Assembly: GCA_030591195.1 (NCBI GenBank)
Contig: JAUVBO010000142.1
Coordinates: 1 to 6,850 of the forward strand
DNA: 6,850 nucleotides
Origin: Pseudomonadota bacterium
Lineage (GTDB): Bacteria > Myxococcota > Polyangia > GCA-2747355 > JACKDQ01
Reading direction: 5' to 3'
The translations under genes were made by a program, and so were the position numbers. Of this stretch, positions 6,022-6,850 are shown in pieces; the first letter of the stretch is position 1, and each line of letters begins with the position of its first letter. Below the pieces are notes generated by a model. That model was not told the DNA's origin. It did not search any database and saw only the letters and a program-made list of their open reading frames with translations.

Positions 6022-6774
6022 ATGGATTCGCATCGAGCGAGCGTCGGCCGGAGTCTGAACATCGGCCTGGCAGTCGTGGTCGGCGTCAGCCTGGTGGGCT
6101 TCGTCATCGGCATCCGCCCGGCGGCCGGGCCCGAGATCGCGCCCGGGGTGGCGGCGGCGTCGGTCAGGGACGGCAAGCGCGAGCCGGCGGTGCCGAGCCA
6201 GCCCTACCTCAAGCTGCGCCAGCGGCTCTACGGTGCGAACAGCGAGGTGACCAGCAACCTCGCGACGCTGCGCGCCGGGCTGCCGAGGCTGACTGACAAG
6301 GTGGAGCAGACCGAGGCGGATCGGGCCCAGGCCCTCGCCCAGCGGACCAAGCGGCGGGCCTTCGCCGGCGCACCGCCCACCGTGCCCCACCCGATCGACG
6401 AGAAGGGCGTGACGGTCTGCCTCGACTGCCACCGCCACGGCCTGGTGCTCGAGGGGCGTATCGCACCGGCGATGAGCCACGCGCTGCTGGTGAGCTGTAC
6501 CCAGTGTCATGCCCCGGTGCCCGAGGTCGACAAGCCGACGGCGCCAGCCTTCGTCGTCGACAACGCCTTCATCGGCGGCGGTCCGGCGGGCAAGGGAGCG
6601 CGGGCCTGGCAGGGCGCACCACCGGCGGTCCCCCACCCGACCTGGATGCGCCAGCGCTGCAGCGCCTGCCACGGCGTCGGTGGGCCGAAGGGGCTGCGCA
6701 CGGCTCACCCCGCGCGCACCAACTGCGCCCAGTGTCACGCCGCCGGAGGCTTCTCCCCGCTGCCCAGGCACTGA
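6022..6774 (+). CDS. napB: NapB-like cytochrome c subunit with duplicated dihaem module (four haems)
   Basis: NapB passes electrons to NapA; the usual protein is about 150 residues with two haems. This 250-residue version has four CXXCH motifs: CLDCH (133-137), CTQCH (159-163), CSACH (213-217) and CAQCH (235-239). Residues 112-165 form a recognisable NapB core (GAPPTVPHP, the haem motifs, MSH before the second haem). Residues 194-241 repeat it: 10 of 13 residues match between 112-124 and 194-206, and both copies place a histidine six residues before the second haem motif (H153, H229). Distal ligands are probably H123, H153, H205 and H229. The N-terminus has a hydrophobic stretch (about 12-30) without an obvious cleavage site, perhaps a membrane anchor, then a polar, probably helical linker (about 60-112). 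GAGAGGGGGA ends six bases before the ATG. The gene starts 19 bases after napA, so it is probably co-transcribed. Confidence 0.93.
   Translation: MDSHRASVGRSLNIGLAVVVGVSLVGFVIGIRPAAGPEIAPGVAAASVRDGKREPAVPSQPYLKLRQRLYGANSEVTSNLATLRAGLPRLTDKVEQTEADRAQALAQRTKRRAFAGAPPTVPHPIDEKGVTVCLDCHRHGLVLEGRIAPAMSHALLVSCTQCHAPVPEVDKPTAPAFVVDNAFIGGGPAGKGARAWQGAPPAVPHPTWMRQRCSACHGVGGPKGLRTAHPARTNCAQCHAAGGFSPLPRH
6355..6744 (+). repeat. Internal tandem duplication of the NapB dihaem module
   Basis: Module 1 spans 6355-6516 and module 2 spans 6601-6744, in frame within the napB gene and separated by a linker of about 28 codons. Each module reads R-A-x-x-GAPP-x-VPHP, CXXCH, a histidine, CXXCH. The conservation is clear in protein but patchy in DNA, so the duplication is old rather than a recent copy event. 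Confidence 0.75.
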
Positions 6775-6850
6775 CCGACCTCAGCTCGGGTGAGTGCCGC
6801 CCGTAGGCCGGCGATCATCCCCCGCTCAGAAGGCGCCGAGGCAGCAGGCG

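Noticed and set aside
6775..6850. Possible terminator after napB, or the end of a convergent minus-strand gene at the right edge.
   Set aside because: Only a 4-bp stem (CTCA/TGAG) without a T-run is seen. Two minus-strand frames run in from the edge and stop after 7 and 11 codons, too short to judge.

Overview
The window is GC-rich DNA, roughly two thirds G+C by eye. It carries a compact respiratory locus for periplasmic nitrate reduction (Nap). The genes use Tat and Sec export, multihaem c-type cytochromes and an NrfD-family membrane protein, so the source is a Gram-negative-type respiring bacterium. The sequence alone does not fix the taxon. A deltaproteobacterial/Myxococcota-like or Acidobacteria-like lineage is only a guess from GC content and gene style.

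Layout. Two gene groups diverge from an AT-richer intergenic region at about 3108-3243. To the left, on the minus strand and reading outward, are a tetrahaem cytochrome c (2457-3107), a Tat-exported ferredoxin-like protein with four [4Fe-4S] motifs (1513-2460, TTG start), a ten-helix NrfD/DsrP/HmcC-type quinol-interacting protein (242-1492), and the start of an Rrf2-family regulator that runs off the window (1-242). These genes overlap or nearly abut, so they look like one operon. To the right, on the plus strand, are napD (3244-3594), napA (3591-6002) and an enlarged napB with four haem motifs (6022-6774), also tightly packed. The last 76 bases (6775-6850) hold no gene I can support.

How the genes fit together (inference from family knowledge). 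NapA is the Mo-bisMGD/[4Fe-4S] catalytic subunit that reduces nitrate to nitrite in the periplasm. NapD is its cytoplasmic Tat chaperone. NapB is the haem subunit that feeds it electrons. Canonical loci also encode NapC or NapGH to take electrons from quinol, and neither is present here. The divergent cytochrome-FeS-NrfD set has the architecture of the NrfBCD, DsrJOP and Hmc modules. It is therefore the obvious candidate for quinol oxidation: menaquinol to NrfD, to the FeS protein, to the tetrahaem cytochrome, to NapB, to NapA. The Rrf2 regulator and a perfect 7-bp inverted repeat in the divergent intergenic region suggest local control.

Most noteworthy points: the NrfBCD/DsrJOP-like electron-delivery module paired with napDAB, the internally duplicated and apparently membrane-anchored four-haem NapB, and the interleaved inverted repeats between the two gene groups.
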